From Bacillota bacterium (GTDB taxonomy: Bacteria > Bacillota > Clostridia > DSM-8532), in NCBI GenBank assembly GCA_023440865.1, contig JAEXRM010000005.1, positions 1 through 10,290 of the forward strand: 10,290 nt of DNA, read 5' to 3'. The translations under genes and the position numbers were made by a program. The notes below the pieces were generated by a model. The model ran no database searches and had not been told where the DNA came from. It saw only the letters and a list, made by a program, of their open reading frames with translations. This document shows, piece by piece, positions 1 through 5,980 of the stretch; position 1 is the stretch's first letter, and every line of letters starts with the position of its first letter.

Positions 1-70
1 TCACGGCACCACAAGATGGAACTCATCCCCCGGCATCACGGCACCCCAAGATAGAACTCATCCCCCGGCA
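1..70. repeat. Tandem 35-bp duplication at the 3' end of the solute-binding protein gene
   Basis: Bases 1-35 and 36-70 are head-to-tail copies differing at only two positions (11/46 and 18/53). Read on the minus strand, the right copy encodes the last ten residues and stop of the solute-binding protein (PGDEFYLGVP). The left copy, past that stop, would encode PGDEFHLVVP and a second stop. The unit length is not a multiple of three and the first stop is intact, so the left copy is not translated as part of the protein. More copies may lie beyond the left edge. Confidence 0.9.
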
Positions 71-1178
71 GCACACCGCCGACCGCTTTGGGATTCTGTT
101 CGAACAGCACCTGCAGGTACCCCTGCATGGCCGCTTTCATGGCCTCGCCGTCAAGTAACGTGATGTTGCATGCCGGCAGCGCCTTTTGGGCGACGGCCGC
201 CTTGAAGATGCCGAATTCCTCGATGAGGGCGGCCGCCTTCGCCACATCGGCATTGACGAACTCCGCCGAGGCCCGGTACTCGTCGAGGAACGCGGCGGTC
301 GCCTCCGGATGCGCCTGGACGAAATCCGCGCGTGCGACCAGCACGCCCGTGACCATGCGGCTCCCGTTGCCGAGCGCATCCCACGCCTTTGTCAGATCCA
401 GCGCCGTGCGGAGCCCCTCGATCTGCGTGCCGGCAATGGTCACGTATGGCTGGGGCAGCATGGCGATGCCGTCCTTGCCCGCCTTGAGCAGGGCCACGAC
501 CTCCGCCGGCTCCGCCTTCCACTCGATGGCAACGTCCTTGTCCGGATCGATGCCATTCTGGGAGAGCAGGTACCGCAACGCGTATTCGGGGGACGAGCCC
601 TTGCCGGTCGCGTACAGCGTTTTCCCCTTGAGATCCGAGAATTGCGCGACGCTGTCACCCTTTTCGACAAGGTAGAGCACACCGAGCGTGTTGACCGCCA
701 GCAGGCGGATCCTGCCCTTCGTGTTGTTGTAGAGCACCGCGGCAAGATTGGCGGGTACGGCGGCCATGTCGAGCTCGCCCTGGACAAGCTTCGGGGTCAG
801 CTCGTCGGCCGTACCCGCGATCGTGAACGTATAGCGGTTGGCGGCGGCACCGTTCCTTTGGGCATCCATCACGCCGACCATGCCCATGGAGGTGGGCCCG
901 GTCAGCCCGCCGATGCGGATGTCGACCGGCTCTGCCGCGGACGGTTCCGGCGTGTCCGCCGCATTTTCGGCTGCGGTGTCCGGGGAAGCGGCGGAGGCTT
1001 CCGGGGAGGCGGCGGGAGTATCCGGGGATGCCGGGGCGGATGACGACGCCACGGATGGGGAGGCGGCGGCCGTCTCGATGGCGGGACTTCCGGATGCGGC
1101 CGGCACCGTGCCGCCGCAGCCCGATGCCGCCAGGGTCAGGAGCAGGATGGCACAGATGCCGGACAATGTCTTTCTCAT
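36..1178 (-). CDS. ABC transporter solute-binding lipoprotein, NMT1/TauA-like
   Basis: A 380-aa secreted lipoprotein likely to capture a small solute for an ABC importer. Residues 1-21 form a signal peptide with basic RK, a hydrophobic core and a lipobox-like ASGC with the cysteine at 21. Residues 22-84 are a low-complexity Ala/Ser/Pro/Asp linker, probably a flexible tether to the membrane. From about residue 85 (DIRIGGLTGPTSMG) to the end there is a type II periplasmic-binding fold resembling the NMT1/TauA/SsuA group, with segments such as QGELDMAAVPANLAAVL and LKGKTLYATGKGSSPEYALR. The ATG overlaps the stop of the upstream TM1266-family gene as ATGA, and GAGGG lies 6 nt upstream, so translation is probably coupled. 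No permease or ATPase gene is in the window; they may lie past the left edge. The ligand is unknown: the fold fits thiamine-precursor, sulfonate, nitrate or other substrates, and no TPP riboswitch is visible. Confidence 0.88.
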   Translation of the reverse strand: MRKTLSGICAILLLTLAASGCGGTVPAASGSPAIETAAASPSVASSSAPASPDTPAASPEASAASPDTAAENAADTPEPSAAEPVDIRIGGLTGPTSMGMVGVMDAQRNGAAANRYTFTIAGTADELTPKLVQGELDMAAVPANLAAVLYNNTKGRIRLLAVNTLGVLYLVEKGDSVAQFSDLKGKTLYATGKGSSPEYALRYLLSQNGIDPDKDVAIEWKAEPAEVVALLKAGKDGIAMLPQPYVTIAGTQIEGLRTALDLTKAWDALGNGSRMVTGVLVARADFVQAHPEATAAFLDEYRASAEFVNADVAKAAALIEEFGIFKAAVAQKALPACNITLLDGEAMKAAMQGYLQVLFEQNPKAVGGVLPGDEFYLGVP

Positions 1179-1444
1179 GTCGTTCCCTCGTTCTTTCTCT
1201 GTTGCCTCGCCACGATGGTTTTCGTTGACACGCCGCGGATCATGCCGATCTTGCCGGAAAGCGCGCTGATGACGTCTCCCGGTGCGTCGAGCACGACGCA
1301 GATGATGGAGACGCCCCGTTCCTTGTAGGGAATGCCCATGCGGCCGACGATGTACTTCCCGTACGCGTGGAGCAGGTCGTTCACCTCGGCGGACATGGCC
1401 GTATCCTCAAGGATGATGCTGATGATGGAAATGCGTTCGTCCAT
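1175..1444 (-). CDS. TM1266-family putative iron-only hydrogenase system regulator
   Basis: An 89-aa protein that I recognise as the TM1266 family, small ACT/NikR-C-terminus-like ferredoxin-fold proteins annotated as putative regulators of [FeFe]-hydrogenase systems. Family features seen are the N-terminal beta strand (RISIISIILED), the middle segment GRMGIPYKERGVSIICVVLD at about 34-53, and the hallmark LSGKIGMIRGVSTKT at about 62-76. There is no separate DNA-binding domain, so direct repressor activity is not evident; small-molecule sensing or protein interaction is equally possible. I chose the ATG at 1444 because GGAGGAG lies about 8 nt upstream and the length matches the family. The frame stays open to 1669, but that extension runs through a terminator hairpin and a promoter and is not coding. 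It overlaps the solute-binding protein gene by 4 nt. Confidence in the family is high, in the regulatory role only moderate. Confidence 0.9.
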   Translation of the reverse strand: MDERISIISIILEDTAMSAEVNDLLHAYGKYIVGRMGIPYKERGVSIICVVLDAPGDVISALSGKIGMIRGVSTKTIVARQQRKNEGTT

Positions 1445-1499
1445 GAAGCCTTCTCCTCCCCGGGCACACCCGACACATGGGATGCCACATGCCGCCATG

Positions 1500-1528
1500 A
1501 AAAAATCCGCGCCCTGAAAGGCGCGGAT
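1500..1528 (-). terminator. Intrinsic terminator or attenuator upstream of the TM1266-family gene
   Basis: On the minus strand a perfect 9-bp stem (ATCCGCGCC / GGCGCGGAT) with a 6-nt loop is followed at once by a run of six T. It sits about 150 nt past the symporter stop and 55 nt before the TM1266-family start codon. It could end the symporter transcript. Because a promoter-like sequence lies upstream of it at 1613-1642, it may instead be an attenuator in the leader of the TM1266 / solute-binding protein unit. Confidence 0.85.
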
Positions 1529-1612
1529 CTGTGGATGCGAACCCGTTGAACCGTCACCTTCCCACCCGGGCGTGCCCAAATGCGTCAGGATCGACTGGAT
1601 GAGGCTTCGTAC

Positions 1613-1642
1613 AGTATACACAACGGCCATGGATGGAAGCAA
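1613..1642 (-). promoter_or_regulatory. Candidate sigma-A promoter for the TM1266 / solute-binding protein unit
   Basis: On the minus strand TTGCTT (1642-1637) and TATACT (1618-1613) are separated by 18 bp. Transcription would start near 1606, giving a leader of about 105 nt to the end of the terminator at 1500 and about 160 nt to the start codon. No obvious alternative promoter is seen between the terminator and the gene. Confidence 0.55.
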
Positions 1643-1651
1643 CCCATATAA

Positions 1652-1667
1652 GGGCGGGCATCCGCCC
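1652..1667 (-). terminator. Weak hairpin just after the symporter stop
   Basis: Six G/C pairs (GGGCGG / CCGCCC) enclose a 4-nt loop, 10 nt after the symporter stop. The sequence that follows on the minus strand is TTATATGG, not a T-run, so termination would be weak. It may protect the mRNA 3' end. Confidence 0.4.
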
Positions 1668-1676
1668 ACCGGGGTC

Positions 1677-3305
1677 TCAGATGCCTTCGAAACACCGTTC
1701 CAGGTGCGTCTCGTCGATACCGGTCCGTCCCTTCGCCGTCAACGACAGCACCACGGTGACCAGCACCGACACCGGCAGGGCCACGAACGTGGTGCCGATG
1801 CGGGACATCCAGGCGGCTCCGGTGCCCGCCACGAGGGTGTCGACACCGAAGAACAGCTTGCACAGCAGGAAGTAGGCCGCATTGCCGTGGATGAAGAATG
1901 CCCAGACGAACCAGGTGGCGAAACCGGAAAGCATGCCCCCCACAGCGGCCTTTCTCGGCATGTTCCGGAAATAGAGCGCTCCGACGTAGACCGGAAGGAA
2001 CGTGGCGGTCGTCATTTCGAAGAAGACCGTCGTGAATTTGGCGATGACGCCCTCGGCGGCCGGAAGCCCCGTCGTGGCCCAGGCGATGAGCGTGCTGACG
2101 AGGATGGCGACCAGCATGCCGAACCGGGTGATCAGAATGGTGTTCCCCTTCTTCCCAAGACTCTTTTCCAGCAGGTCGCGCCCGGCCGCGGTCCCCATCG
2201 CGTGGAACTGCGAGGACAGCGTGGACATGGCGGCAGCCAGCATGCAGATCAGGAAGATCGCGCCAAACCATTCGGGCACGAATTCACGGATGAAGCCCGG
2301 AATGATCAGGTCGCTCACGCCGCCATTGGCCGCCAGCGCGATCTTGCCGGTCTTCCGGAAAAAGAGCACGTTCGAGAGGGCGCCCACCACGAAGGCCACA
2401 CCGGTCATCGCGAAGATGAACAGGCCACCGGAAAGCACGGCGCGGTTGAGCTCGCGGTTGCTTTTCACGGTCATGTAGCGGACCACGAGCTGGGGCTGGG
2501 TGAGGACGCCGATGCCGACACCCATGACAATCGTGGAGACAAGCGACCACCACATCGGGCTGCCCGCCGCCGGCATGGACGTCCATCCCTGGAAGCCGCC
2601 CTTGACGCTGCCCGCGATGTCCGCCTGCACGGCCGCCTCTCCGAACAGGGCGGTCAGGGCCCGGTGCGCCTCGCCGACGCCGCCCAGCAGCACGTAGGCC
2701 GTCACGAGCAGGACCACCATCGAAAGGAACATGATGCCGCCCTGGAAGGCGTCGGTGTACATGACGCCCTTCATGCCGCCCATCCAGACATAGACGGCGA
2801 CGATCGCCACGAAGAACAGCAGCGAGAGGTTGTAGGGGATGCCGAAGTAGCTTTGCACGAAGTTGGCGCCGCCCTTGATGACGGAGGCGGCATACAGCGG
2901 CATGCCCAGGAAGATGACAAGCCCGATGAATCCCTGGAGGAACGGCGCGTCGAACCGCTTGGCGAGAAACTCCGGAAACGTGTGCGCATCGAGTGTGTGG
3001 CCCATGCGCCGGGTGCGCTTGCCGAAGAAGATGAACGCGATGAAGATGCCGACCAGGATGTTCAGGAAGGTCAGCCACAGAAGGCCGAGCCCCATGTTGG
3101 CGGCCAGGCCGCCGAATCCGACGATGGCGGAGGTGCTGATGAACGTGGATCCATAGGACAGGGCCATGATGACGGGATGCGTGCCGCGCCCGGCGAGCAG
3201 GAAATCCTGCGAGGTGCGTGTCTGGCGATATCCCAGCCAGCCAAGAAAGACATTGATGGACAGGAAGACCACAACCACCGCAATGGTGTAGAACGTGACA
3301 TGCAT
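1677..3305 (-). CDS. Sodium:solute symporter (SSS family)
   Basis: A 542-aa polytopic membrane protein that should couple uptake of an organic solute to sodium entry. SSS-family signs are DFLLAGRGTHP at about 34-44 after the first helix, GSTFISTSAIVGFGG at about 52-66 (the broken TM1 region), WMGGMKGVMYTDAFQGG at about 174-190, and AAAMSTLSSQ at about 357-366, where Ser/Thr residues of this helix form the Na2 sodium site in studied members. About 13 hydrophobic segments can be traced, which fits the family's length and topology. The ATG is 4 nt after the stop of the accessory gene, with GGAGGA about 8 nt upstream inside that gene, so the two are translated together. The substrate cannot be told from sequence: I do not see enough to call it a proline, pantothenate, sugar or acetate carrier. 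Confidence 0.93.
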   Translation of the reverse strand: MHVTFYTIAVVVVFLSINVFLGWLGYRQTRTSQDFLLAGRGTHPVIMALSYGSTFISTSAIVGFGGLAANMGLGLLWLTFLNILVGIFIAFIFFGKRTRRMGHTLDAHTFPEFLAKRFDAPFLQGFIGLVIFLGMPLYAASVIKGGANFVQSYFGIPYNLSLLFFVAIVAVYVWMGGMKGVMYTDAFQGGIMFLSMVVLLVTAYVLLGGVGEAHRALTALFGEAAVQADIAGSVKGGFQGWTSMPAAGSPMWWSLVSTIVMGVGIGVLTQPQLVVRYMTVKSNRELNRAVLSGGLFIFAMTGVAFVVGALSNVLFFRKTGKIALAANGGVSDLIIPGFIREFVPEWFGAIFLICMLAAAMSTLSSQFHAMGTAAGRDLLEKSLGKKGNTILITRFGMLVAILVSTLIAWATTGLPAAEGVIAKFTTVFFEMTTATFLPVYVGALYFRNMPRKAAVGGMLSGFATWFVWAFFIHGNAAYFLLCKLFFGVDTLVAGTGAAWMSRIGTTFVALPVSVLVTVVLSLTAKGRTGIDETHLERCFEGI

Positions 3306-3309
3306 CGAC

Positions 3310-3495
3310 TCATCCTCCGATTTCCGTGCTACCGTTGGCCTCTTCCTTCTCCTCCCAGCCCGCCTCCTCCGCGATCTGGGCCGCCTCCTCGTCCACGCCG
3401 CGGTTCCAGTTCACAATGCCGTACACGATGCACAGCAATGCGCTGAGAATGCACAGCACATAGACCAGGGCAATGTTTCCGTCCGCAAGTCCCAT
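3310..3495 (-). CDS. Symporter small accessory membrane protein
   Basis: A 61-aa protein with one hydrophobic helix (about residues 8-27, IALVYVLCILSALLCIVYG) followed by IVNWNRGVDEE and a strongly acidic Glu/Ala-rich tail. The YVLCILSALLCIVYGIVNWNRG core is what I recognise as the symporter small accessory protein, found next to SSS-family sodium symporters in anaerobic bacteria. By position and shape it probably binds and stabilises or tunes the symporter encoded 4 nt downstream; I know of no firm mechanism. The ATG at 3495 is chosen because AGGAGA lies a few nt upstream. The open frame upstream to 3762 crosses a terminator and a promoter and is not coding. It is the first gene of its unit, behind the terminator-containing leader. 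Confidence 0.88.
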   Translation of the reverse strand: MGLADGNIALVYVLCILSALLCIVYGIVNWNRGVDEEAAQIAEEAGWEEKEEANGSTEIGG

Positions 3496-3579
3496 GTTTC
3501 TCCTCTCCCCCATTCCCGGTTCACCGGCCCGTCGCGCGATCCGCGGAAACACCCGGGTCGTATGCCGAAAAAGGGCAAC

Positions 3580-3600
3580 AAAAAAAGCCGTATCGGCTTT
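3580..3600 (-). terminator. Intrinsic terminator or attenuator upstream of the symporter unit
   Basis: On the minus strand a 7-bp stem (AAAGCCG / CGGCTTT) with a 3-nt ATA loop runs into a tract of seven T in all. It is 154 nt past the esterase stop and 85 nt before the accessory protein's start codon. It may end the esterase transcript. A good promoter at 3697-3725 lies upstream, so transcripts of the symporter unit would have to read through it, as in attenuation. Confidence 0.85.
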
Positions 3601-3656
3601 CGGAGGAACACATGTGCAAAGCAGGCGGCGACAGGATACGTCCCCGAATGCTTCAC

Positions 3657-3663
3657 GCCGATA
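3657..3663 (-). promoter_or_regulatory. Possible antiterminator segment in the symporter leader
   Basis: The minus-strand heptamer TATCGGC is a perfect complement of GCCGATA at 3597-3591, which is the 5' arm plus loop of the terminator at 3580-3600. The two pairings exclude each other. This is only a complementarity seen by eye, and 7 nt can arise by chance. Confidence 0.35.
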
Positions 3664-3696
3664 TGACCCGATCCCGTTCTGCCGTACTACACCCCC

Positions 3697-3725
3697 ATTG
3701 TATCCGCAGACGTACAAAAAGGCAA
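3697..3725 (-). promoter_or_regulatory. Candidate sigma-A promoter for the symporter unit
   Basis: On the minus strand TTGCCT (3725-3720) and TACAAT (3702-3697) are separated by 17 bp. The start point would be near 3690. That gives a leader of about 110 nt to the terminator's T-tract and about 195 nt to the accessory protein start codon. It lies just downstream of the esterase stop. Confidence 0.65.
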
Positions 3726-3754
3726 GATGCGGAAAATGCCACGCGCAATGCGAC

Positions 3755-4546
3755 TCAGGCATTTTCCTGCAGGAGGAACCGTTCTTCCTGGAACATCCAG
3801 CCCAGCATGCCCGGCAGCATGGCGTCCCAGCAGGCCCAGTCGTGGGCGCCGGGCACCTCGCGCCAGGTCAGGCCGGCATTGAGGCGCGCGGCCAGATCGG
3901 CGAAGCGCCGGTTGTCCTGCAGGAAGAAATCGTCCTTGCCGCAGGCCTGGTACAGACGCGGCAGCGCCGTACCGCCCCTGACTGCATCGGCCAGCCGGTC
4001 CGGCAGCAGATGCCCCCCGGCGGCGCATTCGTCGGCCGTTCCGAAAATGCCGGCCAGTTCCGCCTGGATCTCCTCATCCGGCAGGCCGTACAGCGTCTCG
4101 AGGTCGAGCGGCGCCGAGAGAGCGGCGGCGGCGGCAAACCGGTGCGGTTCGAGCAGCGCGAGCCGGAACGCGGCGTATCCACCGGCATCCACGCCTGCAA
4201 GGAAGGCATCCTCCGGATGTCCGGACAGCGGCAGCAGGCTGCCGGCAAGATGCGGAAGCTCCTCGAGCAGGAACCTGCCGAAGGCGGCCCCGCGGCGCAT
4301 GTCCGTGCCGAAGCTGCGGCCGATCGACGGCATGACGGCGGCCACCCGGTATTTCGCCAGATGGCGCTCCAGTGCGGTGAAGCGGAGGAAGGCGGAGGCG
4401 TCGTCGGACAATCCGTGCAGCAGGTACAGAACCGGCAGGTTCCGCTCCCGCTTCGCCTGCGCCGGTTCCGGCTGCGGCAGCAGCACATGGAAGAGGACAT
4501 CCGTCCTCAGCGTGTCGGCATGGCATTGCACCTGCAGGGAAACCAT
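3755..4546 (-). CDS. EstA/esterase-D-like alpha/beta hydrolase with Asp at the nucleophile position
   Basis: A 263-aa cytoplasmic protein (no signal peptide) of the alpha/beta-hydrolase fold, closest by eye to tributyrin esterase EstA and the esterase D group that cleave short-chain acyl esters. From the ATG at 4546, the oxyanion-loop motif LLHGLSDD is at about 42-49. The nucleophile elbow LAGVDAGGYAAF is at about 116-127, the acid-loop motif ACGKDDFFLQDNRRF is at about 201-215 (probably D205 or D206), and the catalytic histidine is H235 in GAHDWACWD. The elbow is normally GxSxG; here it reads G-V-D-A-G with D120 encoded by GAT at 4187-4189. So acid and histidine are kept but the serine is not. 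It may be inactive as an esterase, use Asp as haloalkane dehalogenases and epoxide hydrolases do, or bind a ligand. I start at 4546 because GGAGG lies 5 nt upstream; an in-frame TTG at 4558 overlaps that site. It sits alone between rnpB and the symporter unit. Confidence 0.88.
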   Translation of the reverse strand: MVSLQVQCHADTLRTDVLFHVLLPQPEPAQAKRERNLPVLYLLHGLSDDASAFLRFTALERHLAKYRVAAVMPSIGRSFGTDMRRGAAFGRFLLEELPHLAGSLLPLSGHPEDAFLAGVDAGGYAAFRLALLEPHRFAAAAALSAPLDLETLYGLPDEEIQAELAGIFGTADECAAGGHLLPDRLADAVRGGTALPRLYQACGKDDFFLQDNRRFADLAARLNAGLTWREVPGAHDWACWDAMLPGMLGWMFQEERFLLQENA

Positions 4547-4652
4547 GGGAACCTCCAATCCGGCTTCGGGCGGGAACGCTTCGGACCGGCCCGATGGCCG
4601 CAGCCAAAGGGATGGGCACCCACGCCGCGCAAAGAGTCCGGGAAAGATGCAA

Positions 4653-4669
4653 GCCGCCCCAAGGGCGGC
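4653..4669 (-). terminator. Terminator hairpin downstream of rnpB
   Basis: A perfect 7-bp GC stem (GCCGCCC / GGGCGGC) with a 3-nt loop lies about 20 nt past the RNase P RNA 3' end on the minus strand. It is followed by TTGCATCTTT, a poor and interrupted T-tract. Termination may be partial, letting some transcription continue into the esterase gene, for which I find no clear promoter of its own. Confidence 0.6.
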
Positions 4670-4689
4670 CTGAAAGTGGCGCGGCGGAT

Positions 4690-5050
4690 GCGAGCGGGCC
4701 TGTAAGCCGGGTTCTGTCGTGGATGATCATCTGTCTAGACCGCGCATTGCTGCGCGGTTCAAGCCACCTCTGGGAGACAGGCGGGCAGCCCGTGCGCCTC
4801 CCGTCGCGGTGTTGCTCCAGGTGGGGTTTGCAGAGCGCTCCCTGTCGCCAGGGAGCCGGTGAGCTCTTGCCTCGCCTTTCCATCCTTACCCTGCCGGGAA
4901 CGGGTTCCCGACAGGGCGGTCTATTTCTGTTGCACTTTCCTTGAAGTCGCCTTCACCGGGGATTACCCGGCACCCTTGCCCTGTGGAGCCCGGACTTTCC
5001 TCGCGCACAGCCTTTCGGCATGCGTGCGCGCGACCATCCAGCCTGCTCGC
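4690..5050 (-). ncRNA. rnpB: RNase P RNA (type A)
   Basis: The catalytic RNA of ribonuclease P, which removes 5' leaders from precursor tRNAs. On the minus strand the core is unmistakable: GAGGAAAGTCCGGGCTCC and CAGGGC near the 5' end, GGGTGCCGGGTAAT, AGTGCAACAGAAA, and, at the 3' end, CTAGACAGATGATCATCC, then CACGACAGAACCCGGCTTAC. The ends pair as helix P1 (GCGAGC at 5050-5045 with GCTCGC at 4695-4690). About 361 nt between those ends is the usual size. The layout matches the ancestral type A, like the E. coli RNA, not the B. subtilis type B. The exact mature ends are uncertain: flanking GGCGC and GCGCC could extend P1 by a few pairs. Confidence 0.97.
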
Positions 5051-5064
5051 GTCGCGCCTTTCCC

Positions 5065-5093
5065 ATGATACCCGTTTCAGCGGGCCGTGTAAA
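5065..5093 (-). promoter_or_regulatory. Promoter of rnpB, inside the end of the Nif3-like gene
   Basis: On the minus strand TTTACA (5093-5088) and TATCAT (5070-5065) are separated by 17 bp, each one mismatch from consensus. Predicted initiation near 5058 is a few nt before the P1 helix of RNase P RNA. The -35 box and spacer overlap the last codons and stop of the Nif3-like gene. Confidence 0.75.
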
Positions 5094-5931
5094 GGCGCGC
5101 GTCCGCATACACGTCCTCCTCCGCGGCCGCATGGACCGGAACCGCCGGGAACCGTGCGGAGAGCCATCGCACCACGGCGGGGACAAACATGCGCTCGGTG
5201 GGGAAATGGCCGCAGTCGGCGACCGGGATGCCCGCCTGCGCCAGATCGAGTGCGTCATGGTACTTCACATCGCCCGCAACCAGCACGTCGGGCGGATTCG
5301 CAGCAAGAAACGGAAGCAGCGCCTCATCGTATGCGCCATTCTGGCTGGCGACCCGCGCGATGCGCTCGGGCAGGCGGCCGATGATCCGCGGCGCCGTCAC
5401 GACCAGGCACCGTGACAGCAGGTCCAGGAAGCCGCACGGGTCGACAGGCTCCGGCAGCCGCCCCACACGGGCCCGTCCCATCAGGCCTTCGGACATGGGG
5501 CCGGGGAACGGTGCCGGTTCCACGAGGCCGAGCGCGGCAGCCAGCAGGTCGGCCAGCCCGCCCGGCGCCGCGTCGAAGTTCGTGTGGGCGCTGTAGACCT
5601 GCACGCCCGTCCGCCAGCACATGCCGGCAAGCCGCCCTTCGCGCGTGTCGGCCGTGACCGACCGCAGCGGGGCGAAGAGGGGCGGATGATGCGACACGAT
5701 GAGGTTTTCACCGGCTTGCGCCGCTTCCGCGACACGATCGGGCGTCACGTCGAGGCAGACCCGGATGCCGGTGACCGGACGGTCCGGATCGCCGCACATC
5801 CATCCGGAATTGTCCCATCGTTCCGCCAGTGCCGGCGGCGCCCACGTCTCCAGCGCAAGGGCGACCTCACGGCAGGTCGGCCGCTCCGCCGCGTCTGCCG
5901 CTGCGGTCCCATGTGAGCTTGCACCCTTCAT
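5077..5931 (-). CDS. Nif3-like dinuclear metal centre protein
   Basis: A 284-aa protein of the Nif3 family (COG0327, the YbgI/YqfO group), hexameric proteins with a two-metal site; they are often labelled GTP cyclohydrolase I type 2, but the biological role is not settled. Family motifs are ERWDNSGWMCGDP at about 38-50, SHHPPLF at about 80-86 (H81, H82), YSAHTNFDAAPGG at about 113-125 (H116, D120), and DCGHFPTE at about 239-246 (H242, E246). These are the expected metal ligands. It lacks the extra PII-like domain inserted in the longer B. subtilis YqfO. The Gly-rich loop usual before the C-terminal part is replaced by VASQNGAYDEALL at about 194-206. The ATG at 5931 has GGAGG 6 nt upstream; the frame is open to 6291 but that overlaps trmK. 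It follows trmK by 49 nt, the usual Bacillota pair, and is probably co-transcribed. Confidence 0.92.
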   Translation of the reverse strand: MKGASSHGTAAADAAERPTCREVALALETWAPPALAERWDNSGWMCGDPDRPVTGIRVCLDVTPDRVAEAAQAGENLIVSHHPPLFAPLRSVTADTREGRLAGMCWRTGVQVYSAHTNFDAAPGGLADLLAAALGLVEPAPFPGPMSEGLMGRARVGRLPEPVDPCGFLDLLSRCLVVTAPRIIGRLPERIARVASQNGAYDEALLPFLAANPPDVLVAGDVKYHDALDLAQAGIPVADCGHFPTERMFVPAVVRWLSARFPAVPVHAAAEEDVYADARLYTAR

Positions 5932-5980
5932 ATCGCGCCTCCGTTCTTCTGCCCGGCCCCGGACCTCCGTTCGTCTCCGC

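Noticed and set aside
186..1043. 285-codon plus-strand open frame
   Set aside because: Antisense to the solute-binding protein, Arg/Gly-rich, no motifs and no convincing ribosome binding site.
1476..1491. Imperfect palindrome CATGGGATGCCACATG between the terminator and the TM1266-family gene
   Set aside because: Interrupted pairing and short arms, with no second site; not enough to call an operator.
1500..1606. TPP riboswitch for the NMT1-like binding protein
   Set aside because: The conserved thi-box CTGAGA and ACCTGATCTGG-type elements are not present in the leader; CTGAGA occurs only nearer the symporter stop, without partner elements.
1445..1669. N-terminal extension of the TM1266-family protein
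   Set aside because: It would translate through a terminator stem and a promoter; the 89-aa form fits the family and has the better ribosome binding site.
1572..3446. 624-codon plus-strand open frame
   Set aside because: It is antisense to the symporter; the His/Asp/Arg/Gly-rich product has no family features, and the opposite strand encodes well-conserved SSS motifs.
3473..4705. 410-codon plus-strand open frame
   Set aside because: It runs across a promoter and a terminator and is antisense to the recognised alpha/beta hydrolase and accessory gene.
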